A stretch of DNA of 64,000 nt from Pseudodesulfovibrio sp. 5S69 (GCF_037094465.1 NZ_CP146609.1:3529501-3593500); one strand, 5' to 3'. Positions 44,906 to 54,412 are shown, counted from the first letter of the stretch. Numbers and translations: made by a program. The notes: generated by a model from the letters alone, not told the origin.

Positions 44906-46234
44906 TCATCGTTCCCTGAGCGCGTTCTGCTTTGCCTTGAGCAACGGCTTGAGCAGGTAGGCCAGGACCGATTTGCGTCCGGTCAGGATGTCCACGCTCG
45001 CGGTCATGCCGGGAATGATGGGCAGTTGCTGGCCACGGTAGGTGATGGCGTTGTCCTTGGTGCGCACCTTGACCAGGTAGTGGCTCTCGCCCTTCTGGTC
45101 CTCGATGGTGTCGGCCGAGATGTTCTCCACCGTGCCGTCCAGCCCGCCGTAGATGGAGAAGTCGTAGGCCGTGATCTTGACCTTGGCCTTCTGGCCGGGG
45201 TGCAGGAAGGCGATGTCCGAGGGCTTGACCTCGGCCTCCACCAGCAGCGTGTCGTCCAGGGGCACGACCTCCATGATGGACTCGCCGGGCCGGATGACGC
45301 CGCCGATGGTGTTGACCATGATGTGCTTGACCACACCCCGGACCGGCGAGCGCACGTCTGTGCGGGTCACCCGGTCGCCACCGGAACTCAGGTTCTCCAG
45401 GATGGAGTTGAGTTCCTGCCTGCGGGCGTTGATCTCCTCCAGGGCGGTACTGCGGTACTCGGCCTTGGCCTGGTCGATGCGCCCTTTGGCCTCCTTGGCG
45501 GCCCGTCGCACGCGGGGAATGCCCAGGGTCAGGGCCTGCATGTCGCCGTGCAGTTGCACCACGGTCTGCTCCAGGCGCAGATAGTCGAGTTCGGAATGGA
45601 TGTGCTTCTCCACCAGGGGCTTGGCGATGTCGCGCTGTTTCTCGGCCACCTCCAGGCTCTGCCTGAGCTGGTTGCGCCGGGCGATCATCTCGCTGACCTC
45701 CTGCTGGCGCTGCTGGTACTGGTCCTCGAGCAGGCCGATGTCGATGTTCAGCTTGTTGCGCTGGGCCTTGAAGATGCGCCGCTGGTCCTCGACCAGTTGC
45801 GGAGCCTTCTCGATGACGTCCGCCGGGAACTCCGGTTCGTCATCGCCGTTGGCCTCGGCCGTGAGCCGGGCGATGGCCGCCTGGTGCTCCAGGGCCTTGC
45901 TCTGGGCGTCGCGGTAGTAGCTGGCGGCCTGTTCGTTGGACAGGCGGCAGAGGATGTCGCCCTTCTCCACGGTCTGGCCCTCCTGGACGAACAGCTCGTT
46001 CATGATGCCGCCCTCCAGGTTCTGGATCTCCTGAATGCGCTGGGACGGGATGACCCGGCCGAAGCCGCGCGTGCGCTCGTCGAGCATGGCCCAGTTGGCC
46101 CAGAGGATGAAGATGACGATCAGCAGAAGGATGGCCGTGGACATGATGTAGGCGAGCCGGTGGCCCTTGCCGTACATGGCCTGGTCCACCTCGCTCATGA
46201 ACAGCAGCGTTTCTCTATCGTATTTATTGCTCAT
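44906..46234 (-). CDS. HlyD-family type I secretion adaptor (LapC-like)
   Basis: This protein of about 442 residues has one N-terminal helix (RLAYIMSTAILLLIVIFILWA), a long periplasmic coiled coil and the HlyD C-terminal beta domain (TDVRSPVRGVVKHIMVNTIGGVIRPGESIMEVVP). The start ATG 46234 is 8 bp after the exporter stop, with GAGGA upstream. It should form the periplasmic bridge between the ABC exporter and the TolC-like channel. Downstream, the LapG-like gene is 7 bp away, so the four genes 42010-48815 form one operon. Confidence 0.92.
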   Translation of the reverse strand: MSNKYDRETLLFMSEVDQAMYGKGHRLAYIMSTAILLLIVIFILWANWAMLDERTRGFGRVIPSQRIQEIQNLEGGIMNELFVQEGQTVEKGDILCRLSNEQAASYYRDAQSKALEHQAAIARLTAEANGDDEPEFPADVIEKAPQLVEDQRRIFKAQRNKLNIDIGLLEDQYQQRQQEVSEMIARRNQLRQSLEVAEKQRDIAKPLVEKHIHSELDYLRLEQTVVQLHGDMQALTLGIPRVRRAAKEAKGRIDQAKAEYRSTALEEINARRQELNSILENLSSGGDRVTRTDVRSPVRGVVKHIMVNTIGGVIRPGESIMEVVPLDDTLLVEAEVKPSDIAFLHPGQKAKVKITAYDFSIYGGLDGTVENISADTIEDQKGESHYLVKVRTKDNAITYRGQQLPIIPGMTASVDILTGRKSVLAYLLKPLLKAKQNALRER

Positions 46235-46241
46235 TCCGTCC

Positions 46242-48815
46242 TCACAGGGAAACCTTGATTTGGCCTGACCGGAGTCCGTCCAGCACGGCCTTCTTGGGCC
46301 CGTCCACAACGATCCTGCCCCGGTCCATGATCACCAGCCGGTCCACGAGATCGAGCATGGAGTGGCGGTGGGTGATGACGATGAGCGTCTTGTCCTCGAT
46401 ATACGGCTTGAGCCTCTCCTTGAGGCGGTATTCCGACTGGTTGTCCATGTTGCTCGACGGCTCGTCCATGATCAGGATCTCCGGGTCGGGCAGGATGGCG
46501 CGGGCGATGGTCACGGCCTGGCGCTGGCCGCCGGACAGGGAGGTGCCCCGCTCGCCGACCATCATGCCGAAGCCCGCCGGGTGGTCGCGCACGAAGTCGT
46601 TGACCCCGGAGATCTCGGCCGCCGCGTTGATGGACTGGTCGTCCGCCTCGGGCAGGCCGAAGGCGATGTTGTCCTTGAGCGTGCCATAGAAGAGCAGGCT
46701 GTCCTGGGAGATGTAGCCCACCTTGCGACGCAGGTCGGCCACGTCCATCTGCCGCAGGTCGATATCGCCCACCTGCACCGATCCCTCGACCGGCTGGTAG
46801 AGGCCCACGCAGAGCTTCCCCAGCGTGGTCTTTCCCGCGCCGGTGCGGCCGACGATGCCGACCTTCTCGCCCGGTTTGAGCTTGAGGTTGATGTCATGGA
46901 GCACGGCCTTGTCCGTGCCGGGGTAGCTGAAGGCCACATCGGTCAGGGTCACGGACGGCTCGATGGCCCCGTAGTGGAAGGTCTCCTTGTCATCGGGCCG
47001 CTCGGACGGCATCTCCATGAGCATGTCCAGGGCGTTGAGGGCCATGCGTGACTGCTGGAAGCGGGAGAGCAGCCCGGCAACGGCCGACAGCGGGGCCATG
47101 GACCGGCCGGACAGGATGTTGCAGGCAATCAGCCCGCCCACGGTCAACTCGCCCTTGGAGATGAGGTACACGCCGGTGATGACCACGGCCACGGAGACCA
47201 TCTGGGTGACGAAGACCGAGAAGGTGATGGACATGTTGGCGATGGTCTTGGCGTGGCTGTTGGAGTGGGCGGACAGGCCGACCACGTTTTCCCAGCGCGC
47301 CTGGATACGGCCCTCGGCCATGCTGGTCTTGATGGTCTCCAGCCCCTGCACGACCTCGAACAGGAGCGCGTATTTCTGAGTGGATTCCTTGTAGTGGTTC
47401 TCGATGATCCGCTGGAAGGGAATCTGCATGAACACGCCCACCAGGATGACCAGGGGGACGGCCACGAAGATCGGATAGGCGATGGGCCCGCCGATGTAGT
47501 AGATGACGCAGATGAACAGGATCAAAAACGGCAGGTCGATGAGCGCCACCAGCGACGACGAACCGAAAAACTCGCGCAGGGACTCGAACTCGCGGATGTT
47601 GTTGGCCACCGCGCCCGCCGACTCCGGCATGTAGTCCAACCGCGCCGAGGTCAGGTGGCTCATGATCTTGGAGCCGATGAGCACGTCGGCGTTGCGCCCG
47701 GCTACATCCACGAAATAGGCGCGCAGGTTCTTGAGCAGGAAGTCGAACAGATAGGCGATGGCGATGCCGATGGCCAGCGCCCAGAGGGTCTCGGTGGCGT
47801 TGTTGGGGATGACCCGGTCGTACACGTTCATGACGAAGAGCGGCGAGGCGATGATGATGATGTTGGTCATGATCGAAGCGCCGATGACGTGTTTGTAGAT
47901 GGGCCAGAACTTGCCGAGGACCCCCCAGAACCAGCGCTTGGTCTTGAGCAGCTTGAGCTCGCTGGCCCGCTTGTCCAGCTTGGACTTGCGGTGGCAGAAA
48001 ATGGCGTACCCGGTGTACTCCTCGTTGAGCGTGGAGAGCGGGATCTCGGTCTCGTCCATGCCGTGGCCCGGCACGATGACGCGTGCCGTGGTGGCGGTGA
48101 AGTCCAGGAGCACGCAGGCGTTGCCGCCGCGCAACAGCAGGATGCACGGCATGACCAGCTTGGTGATGGCCTGGAGCTTTTCGCGGTACACGGTCTTGGC
48201 CTTGATGCCGATGCGTTCGGCCGAACGCACTATGGAGGCGGCGGTGATGACGCCCTCCTGCTGGGGAATGCCCGCCTTCAGCGTGGCCGAGGAGACCGGC
48301 TTGCCGAGCAGACGGCTGATGATCGACAGGCAGATGACCAGGGGCGGCTGAAAATCGATGTCCTTGGGGGTCAGGCGCTCATCGGTCTCCACCCGGATGG
48401 GCTGCTGCGCGCCGGGCATGCCGGGCATGGCGGCCATGCCCGGAGGTATCTGTCCCTTGACCGGCTGGGCGGCCTGCTGCGGTTCCGGCTTGGAGCCCGG
48501 CCGGGCCTGGGGTTGCTGCGAACCCGGCTGCGGGCCCGGGGCATCCTTCCCTGCCGGGACGGAACGGCCCTGCGCGGGTTTGCTCCCCGATGCGGCCGGT
48601 CCGGCGGGCTTCGCGGCGGCGCCCGGCATGGGCCCGTTGTCCAAGCGGATGGACCGGGACGCGGGTTTCCCGTCGCCGGCCTTGCCGGGCCCCGGACGGG
48701 GCGCGCCGGCGGCGGGCTTGGGCCCGGCCTGTTTCGGCGTGGCTTCGGGCGCGGTCCCCGAGTCCTGAGCGGGCTTCGAGGCGGCTGGTGACGCTGTATT
48801 TTTCTCGGAAGGCAT
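46242..48815 (-). CDS. LapB-like type I secretion ABC exporter with long low-complexity N-terminus
   Basis: This 857-residue protein starts with about 145 residues rich in Pro, Ala, Gly and Lys, then a C39-like domain (about 150-275) that lacks the catalytic cysteine, then the ABC membrane domain and an ATPase with Walker A GRTGAGKTT, signature TSLSGGQRQAVTIARAIL and Walker B ILIMDEPSSNMD. It is longer than the usual 700 residues because of the extension. It belongs to the LapB class of exporters for RTX adhesins. ATG 48815 is my choice; an in-frame start at 48863 would add 16 residues. The extension's role is unknown. Confidence 0.92.
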   Translation of the reverse strand: MPSEKNTASPAASKPAQDSGTAPEATPKQAGPKPAAGAPRPGPGKAGDGKPASRSIRLDNGPMPGAAAKPAGPAASGSKPAQGRSVPAGKDAPGPQPGSQQPQARPGSKPEPQQAAQPVKGQIPPGMAAMPGMPGAQQPIRVETDERLTPKDIDFQPPLVICLSIISRLLGKPVSSATLKAGIPQQEGVITAASIVRSAERIGIKAKTVYREKLQAITKLVMPCILLLRGGNACVLLDFTATTARVIVPGHGMDETEIPLSTLNEEYTGYAIFCHRKSKLDKRASELKLLKTKRWFWGVLGKFWPIYKHVIGASIMTNIIIIASPLFVMNVYDRVIPNNATETLWALAIGIAIAYLFDFLLKNLRAYFVDVAGRNADVLIGSKIMSHLTSARLDYMPESAGAVANNIREFESLREFFGSSSLVALIDLPFLILFICVIYYIGGPIAYPIFVAVPLVILVGVFMQIPFQRIIENHYKESTQKYALLFEVVQGLETIKTSMAEGRIQARWENVVGLSAHSNSHAKTIANMSITFSVFVTQMVSVAVVITGVYLISKGELTVGGLIACNILSGRSMAPLSAVAGLLSRFQQSRMALNALDMLMEMPSERPDDKETFHYGAIEPSVTLTDVAFSYPGTDKAVLHDINLKLKPGEKVGIVGRTGAGKTTLGKLCVGLYQPVEGSVQVGDIDLRQMDVADLRRKVGYISQDSLLFYGTLKDNIAFGLPEADDQSINAAAEISGVNDFVRDHPAGFGMMVGERGTSLSGGQRQAVTIARAILPDPEILIMDEPSSNMDNQSEYRLKERLKPYIEDKTLIVITHRHSMLDLVDRLVIMDRGRIVVDGPKKAVLDGLRSGQIKVSL

Positions 48816-48973
48816 AGAGTCCACTTGGATGAGGATTGGTATTGCGCGCGGAGACCTCCCCACATGAGGCCGCCGTCCAATTCTTACAGTTATAGTGACA
48901 CAATCTTTCTCGTGAGGCCTGTTTTGTCAAGTCTCAATTGGATTATTCCTTGTATCCCGCACAGTTCACAAAA

Positions 48974-49969
48974 TCAGGCGCCGACCGCGACCCCGATCTT
49001 GCCCATGGCCCGCCCCTCTTCCCAATAGCGGTGGGCCGAGGCGATGTCGCGGAAATCGAAGCGGCGTTCGTCCAGAAGCACGGCCAGTTCGTCCGCGTCG
49101 ACCAGCCCGGCCACGAGGCCGAGAATCTCGCCCAGCCGCTCCCGGCCCTTGCCCGTAACCAGGGGCAGGAGCATGAAGACCACGTGCAGAGACAGGCTCT
49201 TGGCGTGCAGCGGGCCCAGGTCGTGGCTGGAGCGGGTGTTGGTGGAGACCACCCGGCCGCCGATGCGGGCCGCCTGGAAGGAGTTGTCCAGGACCGGTCC
49301 GCCCACGGTGTCGAAGACCGCGTCGAAGCCCTCGCCTCCGGTATACTCGGCGACGTACTCGTCCACGGCCATGGCCTTGTAGTCGATGGGCGTGCCGCCC
49401 AGGGCCTCGACCACGGCGGCCTTGTCCGGGGACGAAACCGTGGCGAAGACTTGGGCCCCGACATGGACCCCGAGCTGTACGGCCATGTGCCCCACGCCTC
49501 CGGCCCCGCCCTGGACCAGGAGCCGCTCGCCGAACTGGAGCCCGCTCTTGTCGAACAGTGCCAGCCAGGCCGTGGTGGCCACCAGGGGCACGGCCCCGGC
49601 CTCGGCCAAATTCATGGTTTCGGGAGCACGGCCCAGCAGCCGCTCGTCCGCGGCCACGTACTCGGCCAGGGTGCCGGGCAGCCCCCTGACCCCGCCGGGG
49701 CAGCCGAACACGCGGTCGCCGACCTTGAAGCGGTTCGCACCGGGCCCGACCGCCTCCACCGTGCCGGCCATGTCCATGCCCAGCAGGGCGGGCAGTTCCG
49801 GCGCAAAGGCCAGGGCCGGGCCCAGGGTGGCGATCTTGTTGTCGATGGGATTGAGGCTCGTCCCGGCCACGCGGACCAGGACCTCCCCCGGCCCGGGATC
49901 GGGCACGGGTACGTCGCGTTCGGCAAAGGGATACTCCCTGCCGTATTCCGTGAGCAGCATGGCTTTCAT
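48974..49969 (-). CDS. NADPH:quinone oxidoreductase-like alcohol dehydrogenase
   Basis: This protein of about 331 residues is a zinc-independent medium-chain dehydrogenase. It has LLTEYGREYPFAERDVPVPD at the start, GMDMAGTVEAVG, a VGDRVFG strand and the NADPH-binding AGGVGHMAVQLGVHVGAQV. It lacks the structural-zinc cysteines. GGAGG lies 8 bp upstream of ATG 49969, which is better than nearby ATG 49975. It stands alone, divergent from the YgiQ-like gene. It probably reduces quinones or activated alkenes in the cytoplasm. Confidence 0.9.
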   Translation of the reverse strand: MKAMLLTEYGREYPFAERDVPVPDPGPGEVLVRVAGTSLNPIDNKIATLGPALAFAPELPALLGMDMAGTVEAVGPGANRFKVGDRVFGCPGGVRGLPGTLAEYVAADERLLGRAPETMNLAEAGAVPLVATTAWLALFDKSGLQFGERLLVQGGAGGVGHMAVQLGVHVGAQVFATVSSPDKAAVVEALGGTPIDYKAMAVDEYVAEYTGGEGFDAVFDTVGGPVLDNSFQAARIGGRVVSTNTRSSHDLGPLHAKSLSLHVVFMLLPLVTGKGRERLGEILGLVAGLVDADELAVLLDERRFDFRDIASAHRYWEEGRAMGKIGVAVGA

Positions 49970-50124
49970 GGGCATATCCTCCAATTGTTCCATACTACCC
50001 GTATACTCCCGGCCTGTACAGGCCCGGAACGCGGCGGGAGGCGGAGGCCCGGACCGGTGGACGGGAACGGGCCCGGTGCGGAAAAGGAGTGGACCTCGAC
50101 CGGCGCGTGGTTCATCATGCACGG

Positions 50125-51981
50125 ATGTCACGCAATGAACACACGCAACGCCTCCGCCAACCCCGCGTCCTGCCCATGTCCCGCGAAGAGATGGACGCTC
50201 TCGGCTGGGAGGAGCTGGATATTCTCCTGGTCTCGGGCGACGCCTACGTGGACCACCCCTCCTTCGGCGCGCCCCTGCTCGGGCGCTGGCTGGTCCGCCA
50301 CGGCTTCCGCACCGGCATCTGCGCCCAGCCCGCCTGGGACAGGCCCGACGACATCCTGCGTATGGGCCGCCCGAGGCTGTTCGCGGGCGTCACCGCCGGG
50401 TCGCTGGACTCCATGCTGGCCCACTACACGGCCTTCCGCAAAAAGCGCTCGGACGACGCCTACACCCCCGGCGGCAAGGCGGGCGCGCGGCCCAATCGGG
50501 CGTGCATCGCCTACACCAACGCGGTGCAGCGGGCCTTCCCCGGCCTGCCCGTGATCCTGGGCGGCATCGAGGCCTCGCTGCGGCGCATCTCCCACTATGA
50601 TTTCTGGTCCGATTCGGTGCGCAAGTCCGTGCTGCTCGATTCCAAGGCCACGGCCATCACCTACGGCATGGCCGAGAACTCCATCGTCACCCTGGCCCGG
50701 ACCATCGCGACCATCCTGGAGGAGACCGGCGAGGTGGACCTGCGCGCCCTGCGCCCCCAGCTCGTCGGACTGCCCGGCCTCGCCGTGACCGGGAGCGCGG
50801 ACGACATACCCGAGGGAGCCGAAATCATCGAGCTGCCTTCGCACGAGGCGATCCTGGACGACCCGAAACAGCTCATCGAGGTCACCAGGCTGCTCGAAAG
50901 GCAGGTCCACCAGAACAAGGCCTGGGCCGTCCAGGCCACCGGCAACCGAATGGTCCTGGTCGCCCCGCCCGGCCCCCTGCTCGACACGGCGGGGTTGGAC
51001 GAGTTGGCCGGGCTGCCCTTCACTCGGCTGCCCCACCCGTCCTACCGCGAACGCATACCGGCCGCGGACATGATCCGGACCAGCGTGACCACCCACCGGG
51101 GCTGCTCGGGCGGCTGCTCGTTCTGTACGCTCGCCCTGCACCAGGGACGGACCATCCGCTCCCGCAGCCGCAAATCCATCCTGGGCGAAGTCCGGGCCAT
51201 CACCGAGGTCAAGGGGTGGACCGGGTCCATCTCGGACGTGGGCGGCCCGAGCGCCAACATGTGGGGCGCGCACTGCGCGTCGGATCAGTCGACCTGCGAG
51301 CGGGCCAGTTGCCTGACCCCGCGCATCTGCAAACACTACCGCGTGGCCCAGCGCGACTTCGTCTCCCTGCTGCGGGCCGTGTCCGACGTCAATGCCGTGG
51401 AGCACGTGCGCGTGGCCTCGGGCTGGCGCATCGACCTGGCCGTAACCGACATGCAGGCCCTGACCACCATGATCCGCGAGTTCGTGGGCGGCCAGGCCAA
51501 GGTCGCGCCCGAGCACCAGGTGGACCACGTGCTCAAACTCATGCGCAAGCCCGGCTTCGAGACCTTCGAGACCTTCCTGGACCTGTTCGACAAGGAGTCG
51601 AAAAAGGCCGGAAAGAAGCAGTACGTCATCCCGTACCTCATGTCCGCCTTCCCCGGCTGCACCGAGGAGGACATGCGCGCCCTGCACGCCTGGCTCGCCG
51701 AGCGCGGCTGGAAGCCCGAGCAGGTCCAGTGTTTCATCCCCCTGCCCGGCACGGCGGCCGCGGCCATGTTCCACGCGCAGTGCGACATGCAGGGCAAGCC
51801 CATATACGTAGCCAAGACAGACGCCGAACGGCTGCGCCAGCACGCCATCCTCATGCCGGACACTGGACGCGCCCCGGGCGGCAAGCCGGGCCACGGCAAG
51901 GGACGCCCGGGCAAAGGACAGGAACGGACCGGTTCCGGACGCGGCCGGCGCCCCCGCAAACGACACGGAGGGAGCGCCTAA
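50125..51981 (+). CDS. ygiQ: YgiQ-family radical SAM protein
   Basis: This protein of about 618 residues begins with the YgiQ N-terminal pattern (SGDAYVDHPSFGAPLLGRWL) and has the radical SAM motif CSGGCSFCTLALHQGRTI at about residue 330. The middle has the family's SDVGGPSANMWG and a CASDQSTCERASC cluster, and the C-terminus is basic and disordered. YgiQ proteins are widespread, with an unknown reaction. Upstream bases show no strong ribosome site, so ATG 50125 is tentative. It is divergent from the quinone oxidoreductase gene and separated from nifA by about 140 bp. Confidence 0.9.
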   Translation: MSRNEHTQRLRQPRVLPMSREEMDALGWEELDILLVSGDAYVDHPSFGAPLLGRWLVRHGFRTGICAQPAWDRPDDILRMGRPRLFAGVTAGSLDSMLAHYTAFRKKRSDDAYTPGGKAGARPNRACIAYTNAVQRAFPGLPVILGGIEASLRRISHYDFWSDSVRKSVLLDSKATAITYGMAENSIVTLARTIATILEETGEVDLRALRPQLVGLPGLAVTGSADDIPEGAEIIELPSHEAILDDPKQLIEVTRLLERQVHQNKAWAVQATGNRMVLVAPPGPLLDTAGLDELAGLPFTRLPHPSYRERIPAADMIRTSVTTHRGCSGGCSFCTLALHQGRTIRSRSRKSILGEVRAITEVKGWTGSISDVGGPSANMWGAHCASDQSTCERASCLTPRICKHYRVAQRDFVSLLRAVSDVNAVEHVRVASGWRIDLAVTDMQALTTMIREFVGGQAKVAPEHQVDHVLKLMRKPGFETFETFLDLFDKESKKAGKKQYVIPYLMSAFPGCTEEDMRALHAWLAERGWKPEQVQCFIPLPGTAAAAMFHAQCDMQGKPIYVAKTDAERLRQHAILMPDTGRAPGGKPGHGKGRPGKGQERTGSGRGRRPRKRHGGSA

Positions 51982-52094
51982 TATTGCAGATATGTACATC
52001 CTTTACTCCTGAATGACATATTTGTTAAATTAATTCTCCCTTTTCGTATGTGGCGACGGCCCGGAAAGCCAAGCCCTGCGCCACATTTCGCGCA

Positions 52095-52110
52095 TGGCAT
52101 CGTGTTTGCT
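52095..52110 (+). promoter_or_regulatory. Candidate sigma-54 promoter directly before nifA
   Basis: TGGCATCGTGTTTGCT has GG (52096-52097) and GC (52108-52109) separated by 10 bp and matches the TGGCAC-N5-TTGC consensus closely. Transcription would start near 52121, one base from the ATG chosen for nifA. Either nifA is leaderless, the real start is downstream, or the match is by chance. Confidence 0.5.
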
Positions 52111-52121
52111 ATTCACTGGCC

Positions 52122-53705
52122 ATGCTAGCCAATGTCCCCGGATTAAAACTGTCGGCCCTGCAGTCCATCTGCCAGGTCATCGACCAGGCCATAGACCTGC
52201 AGTCGGCACTGGACGGCGTTCTGAAGATCCTTTCCGAACAGCTGTCCATGCAGCGGGCCACGGTCACTCTCTTCGACCCCGAGACGGGTCAGCTGTCCAT
52301 CAACGCCTCCTACGGCCTGACCACCGAGGAGAAGCAGCGCGGCGTCTACAAGCTCGACGAGGGCGTCACCGGGCGCATCTTCCAGACCGGTGAACCGTAC
52401 TACGTGCCGGACATCGACAAGGAGCCGCTCTTCCTCGACAAGACCGGGTCGCGCCGGGTCAAGCGCGGCATGATCTCGTTCATCGGCGTGCCGATCCTCC
52501 TGCACGGCGATCCCATCGGCGTGCTCAACGTGGACCGCCTCTTCGAGGATGATATCAGCTTCGAGGAGGACGTGGACTTCCTCAAAGTGGTGGCCACGCT
52601 CATCGGCCAGTTCCTCAGCCTGAACGAGAAGATCATGGCCCGCGAGGCCGCGCTGAAGCGGGAGAACACCTCGCTCAAATACCAGATTTCCAAGAATTCC
52701 AAGGGCCCATACATCGTCGGCCAGAGTTCGGCCATGGTCGAGGTGCAGCGCCAGATGGAGAAGGTCTCGCCCACCCGGGCCACGGTCCTGTTGCTCGGCG
52801 AATCCGGCGTGGGCAAGACGCTCATCGCCCGGATCATCCACGAGCTGTCCGAACGCAAGGGCAACCCCTTCATCAAGGTCAACTGCGCGTCCATCCCGTG
52901 CAACCTCCTGGAATCCGAACTCTTCGGCCACGAGAAAGGGGCCTTCACGGGCGCAACCAACACCCGGCCCGGCCGGTTCGAGGAGGCGGACACCGGGACC
53001 ATCTTCCTGGACGAGATCGGCGAGCTGCCCATGGGCTTGCAGGCCAAGCTGTTGCGCGTGCTCCAGGACAAGGAGTTGGAGCGGCTCGGTTCCAACCGGA
53101 CCCGGACCATCGACGTGCGCATCCTGGCCGCCACCAACCGCGACCTGGGCCACCTGGTGGAGCGCGGGCGGTTCCGCCTGGACCTCTACTACCGGCTGAA
53201 CGTCTTCCCCATCCGCGTCCCCGCCCTGCGCGAACGCAAGGAGGACATCACCGGCCTGCTCAACCATTTCCTGCATAAGATGGCCAGCGACTACGGGCGG
53301 AGCATCCACCTGACCTCCACCGCCCTGGACGCCCTGATCCGCTACGACTGGCCCGGCAACGTGCGCGAGATGCAGAACCTCATCGAGCGCCTGGTGATCA
53401 TGTCCGAGGAAGACCGCATCAGCCTGGAATTCCTCAAGTCCTACCTCGCGCCCGGGCAGTCCGCCACGGTCCAGGAGGCCATTCCCATGTCCGAGGACGC
53501 GCCACGCCACACCTCGCTCAAGGAGTTCGAGCGCAACGAGGTCATGGCCGCTCTGGAGCGCAACGGCTGGGTCCAGTACAAGGCCGCCGAGGCCCTGGGG
53601 CTGTCCGCACGCCAGATGGGCTACCGGGTCAAGAAGTACGGGCTCGAATCCATGATCGCCGAGGGCCGGGCCAAGCTGCGGCGCATCAAGGAAGGACAGA
53701 CGTAA
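52122..53705 (+). CDS. nifA: NifA, sigma-54-dependent activator of nif genes
   Basis: This 527-residue protein has a GAF domain (about 20-165), a sigma-54-interacting AAA+ domain with Walker A GESGVGKT (226-233), GAFTGA (273-278), and a C-terminal Fis-type HTH ([20 protein letters not shown]). This order and the nif neighbourhood identify NifA. It activates sigma-54 promoters of nif genes when oxygen and ammonium are low. The frame extends 24 codons upstream to GTG 52050 without a good ribosome site; ATG 52122 starts at the first convincing residues. A hairpin follows at 53738. The nif operon itself is on the opposite strand to the right. Confidence 0.9.
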   Translation: MLANVPGLKLSALQSICQVIDQAIDLQSALDGVLKILSEQLSMQRATVTLFDPETGQLSINASYGLTTEEKQRGVYKLDEGVTGRIFQTGEPYYVPDIDKEPLFLDKTGSRRVKRGMISFIGVPILLHGDPIGVLNVDRLFEDDISFEEDVDFLKVVATLIGQFLSLNEKIMAREAALKRENTSLKYQISKNSKGPYIVGQSSAMVEVQRQMEKVSPTRATVLLLGESGVGKTLIARIIHELSERKGNPFIKVNCASIPCNLLESELFGHEKGAFTGATNTRPGRFEEADTGTIFLDEIGELPMGLQAKLLRVLQDKELERLGSNRTRTIDVRILAATNRDLGHLVERGRFRLDLYYRLNVFPIRVPALRERKEDITGLLNHFLHKMASDYGRSIHLTSTALDALIRYDWPGNVREMQNLIERLVIMSEEDRISLEFLKSYLAPGQSATVQEAIPMSEDAPRHTSLKEFERNEVMAALERNGWVQYKAAEALGLSARQMGYRVKKYGLESMIAEGRAKLRRIKEGQT

Positions 53706-53737
53706 AATTTCGGCATACATACCTCCACCCCATGCAA

Positions 53738-53772
53738 GACACCCCTCGCCGGACGGACCGGCGGGGGGTGTC
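53738..53772 (+). terminator. Terminator-like hairpin after nifA
   Basis: Arms 53738-53752 and 53758-53772 pair with one mismatch (ACACCCCTCGCCGG with CCGGCGGGGGGTGT). The stem is long and GC-rich, and only a short TTT follows. It probably ends nifA transcription, and it overlaps the possible N-terminus of the small gene that follows. Confidence 0.7.
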
Positions 53773-53794
53773 CGTCGTTTCGGTTGCCTCCTTG

Positions 53795-54091
53795 GCCGGA
53801 GGACTTATTATATGGGGAGACGAACGAATCCGGCCCCAGGCCGGAAAGGAGGCTGCCAAGACCTACGTTACCGCAGCACGATTCGACAAAGACCGTCTGG
53901 CAACCGATGGCGCGCTCCGCGAAAAGGCGAACCGGGTCCAGCACTATCTCGAAGAGATCGCCCTGGACGTCGGCCTCGACCCGAACAAGAACGTGACCCG
54001 CGTCGAGGTGGACGACGAAGTCCGCATCGGCATCAGCGAGGAAATGGACGAGTTCTATCGCGAGGCGCCCGGAAGCTGGCGCTTCTACTAA
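53795..54091 (+). CDS. Small nif-region protein, start unresolved
   Basis: This small protein has a clearly coding C-terminal 80 residues with good codon use (KTYVTAARFDKDRLATDG, VGLDPNKNVTRVEVDDEV and a tail REAPGSWRFY). I do not recognise it. The start is the odd point: the only good ribosome site (GGAGG with ATG 53812) lies in a different frame, which continues for a while with a poor-looking sequence. In frame, TTG 53795 and GTG 53768 are the candidates. Either a rare start codon is used or a frameshift exists at about 53812-53860. It lies between nifA and a convergent small gene. Confidence 0.5.
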   Translation, partial: AGGLIIWGDERIRPQAGKEAAKTYVTAARFDKDRLATDGALREKANRVQHYLEEIALDVGLDPNKNVTRVEVDDEVRIGISEEMDEFYREAPGSWRFY

Positions 54092-54114
54092 AAGCGCCTT
54101 CGGACACCAACGAA

Positions 54115-54142
54115 AAGGCCCCGCCGTGATCGGCGGGGCCTT
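54115..54142. terminator. Bidirectional terminator
   Basis: AAGGCCCCGCCG (54115-54126) pairs perfectly with CGGCGGGGCCTT (54131-54142) around a TGAT loop, followed by GTTTTT on the plus strand and by TTTTCG on the minus. It separates the convergent small genes at 54091 and 54167. Confidence 0.92.
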
Positions 54143-54166
54143 GTTTTTCCGACAGGGCGGGACGGC

Positions 54167-54412
54167 TTATTCGACCGTGCCCAGGGTGCGCACCGAGGCA
54201 ATCTTCTCCCAATCGTAGTAGGTGTTGATGTTCAGGCCGTCCTTGACGCAGGTCACGCGGACGAACTCCTCGCCCAAAAACAGGGTGGCCCCCTCGTAGA
54301 CCTCGCCCTCGTTGACCTGGATCTTCACGTCCTTGCGCAGCTTGCGGGACATGGTCCCCTGCACCGGCTTGGACGCGTACTCGAAAACTTTTTCCAACGT
54401 CGCCTTGTTCAT
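54167..54412 (-). CDS. Hypothetical small protein downstream of nifB
   Basis: This 81-residue protein (starting MNKATLEKVFEYASKPVQG) is beta-rich, with KVQVNEGEVYEG-like strands and ends RTLGTVE. I do not recognise it. GGAGG lies 6 bp before ATG 54412. It is the last gene of the minus-strand nif run, separated from nifB by about 218 bp that contain hairpins, so it may be expressed separately. No membrane helix or metal motif is seen. Confidence 0.75.
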   Translation of the reverse strand: MNKATLEKVFEYASKPVQGTMSRKLRKDVKIQVNEGEVYEGATLFLGEEFVRVTCVKDGLNINTYYDWEKIASVRTLGTVE

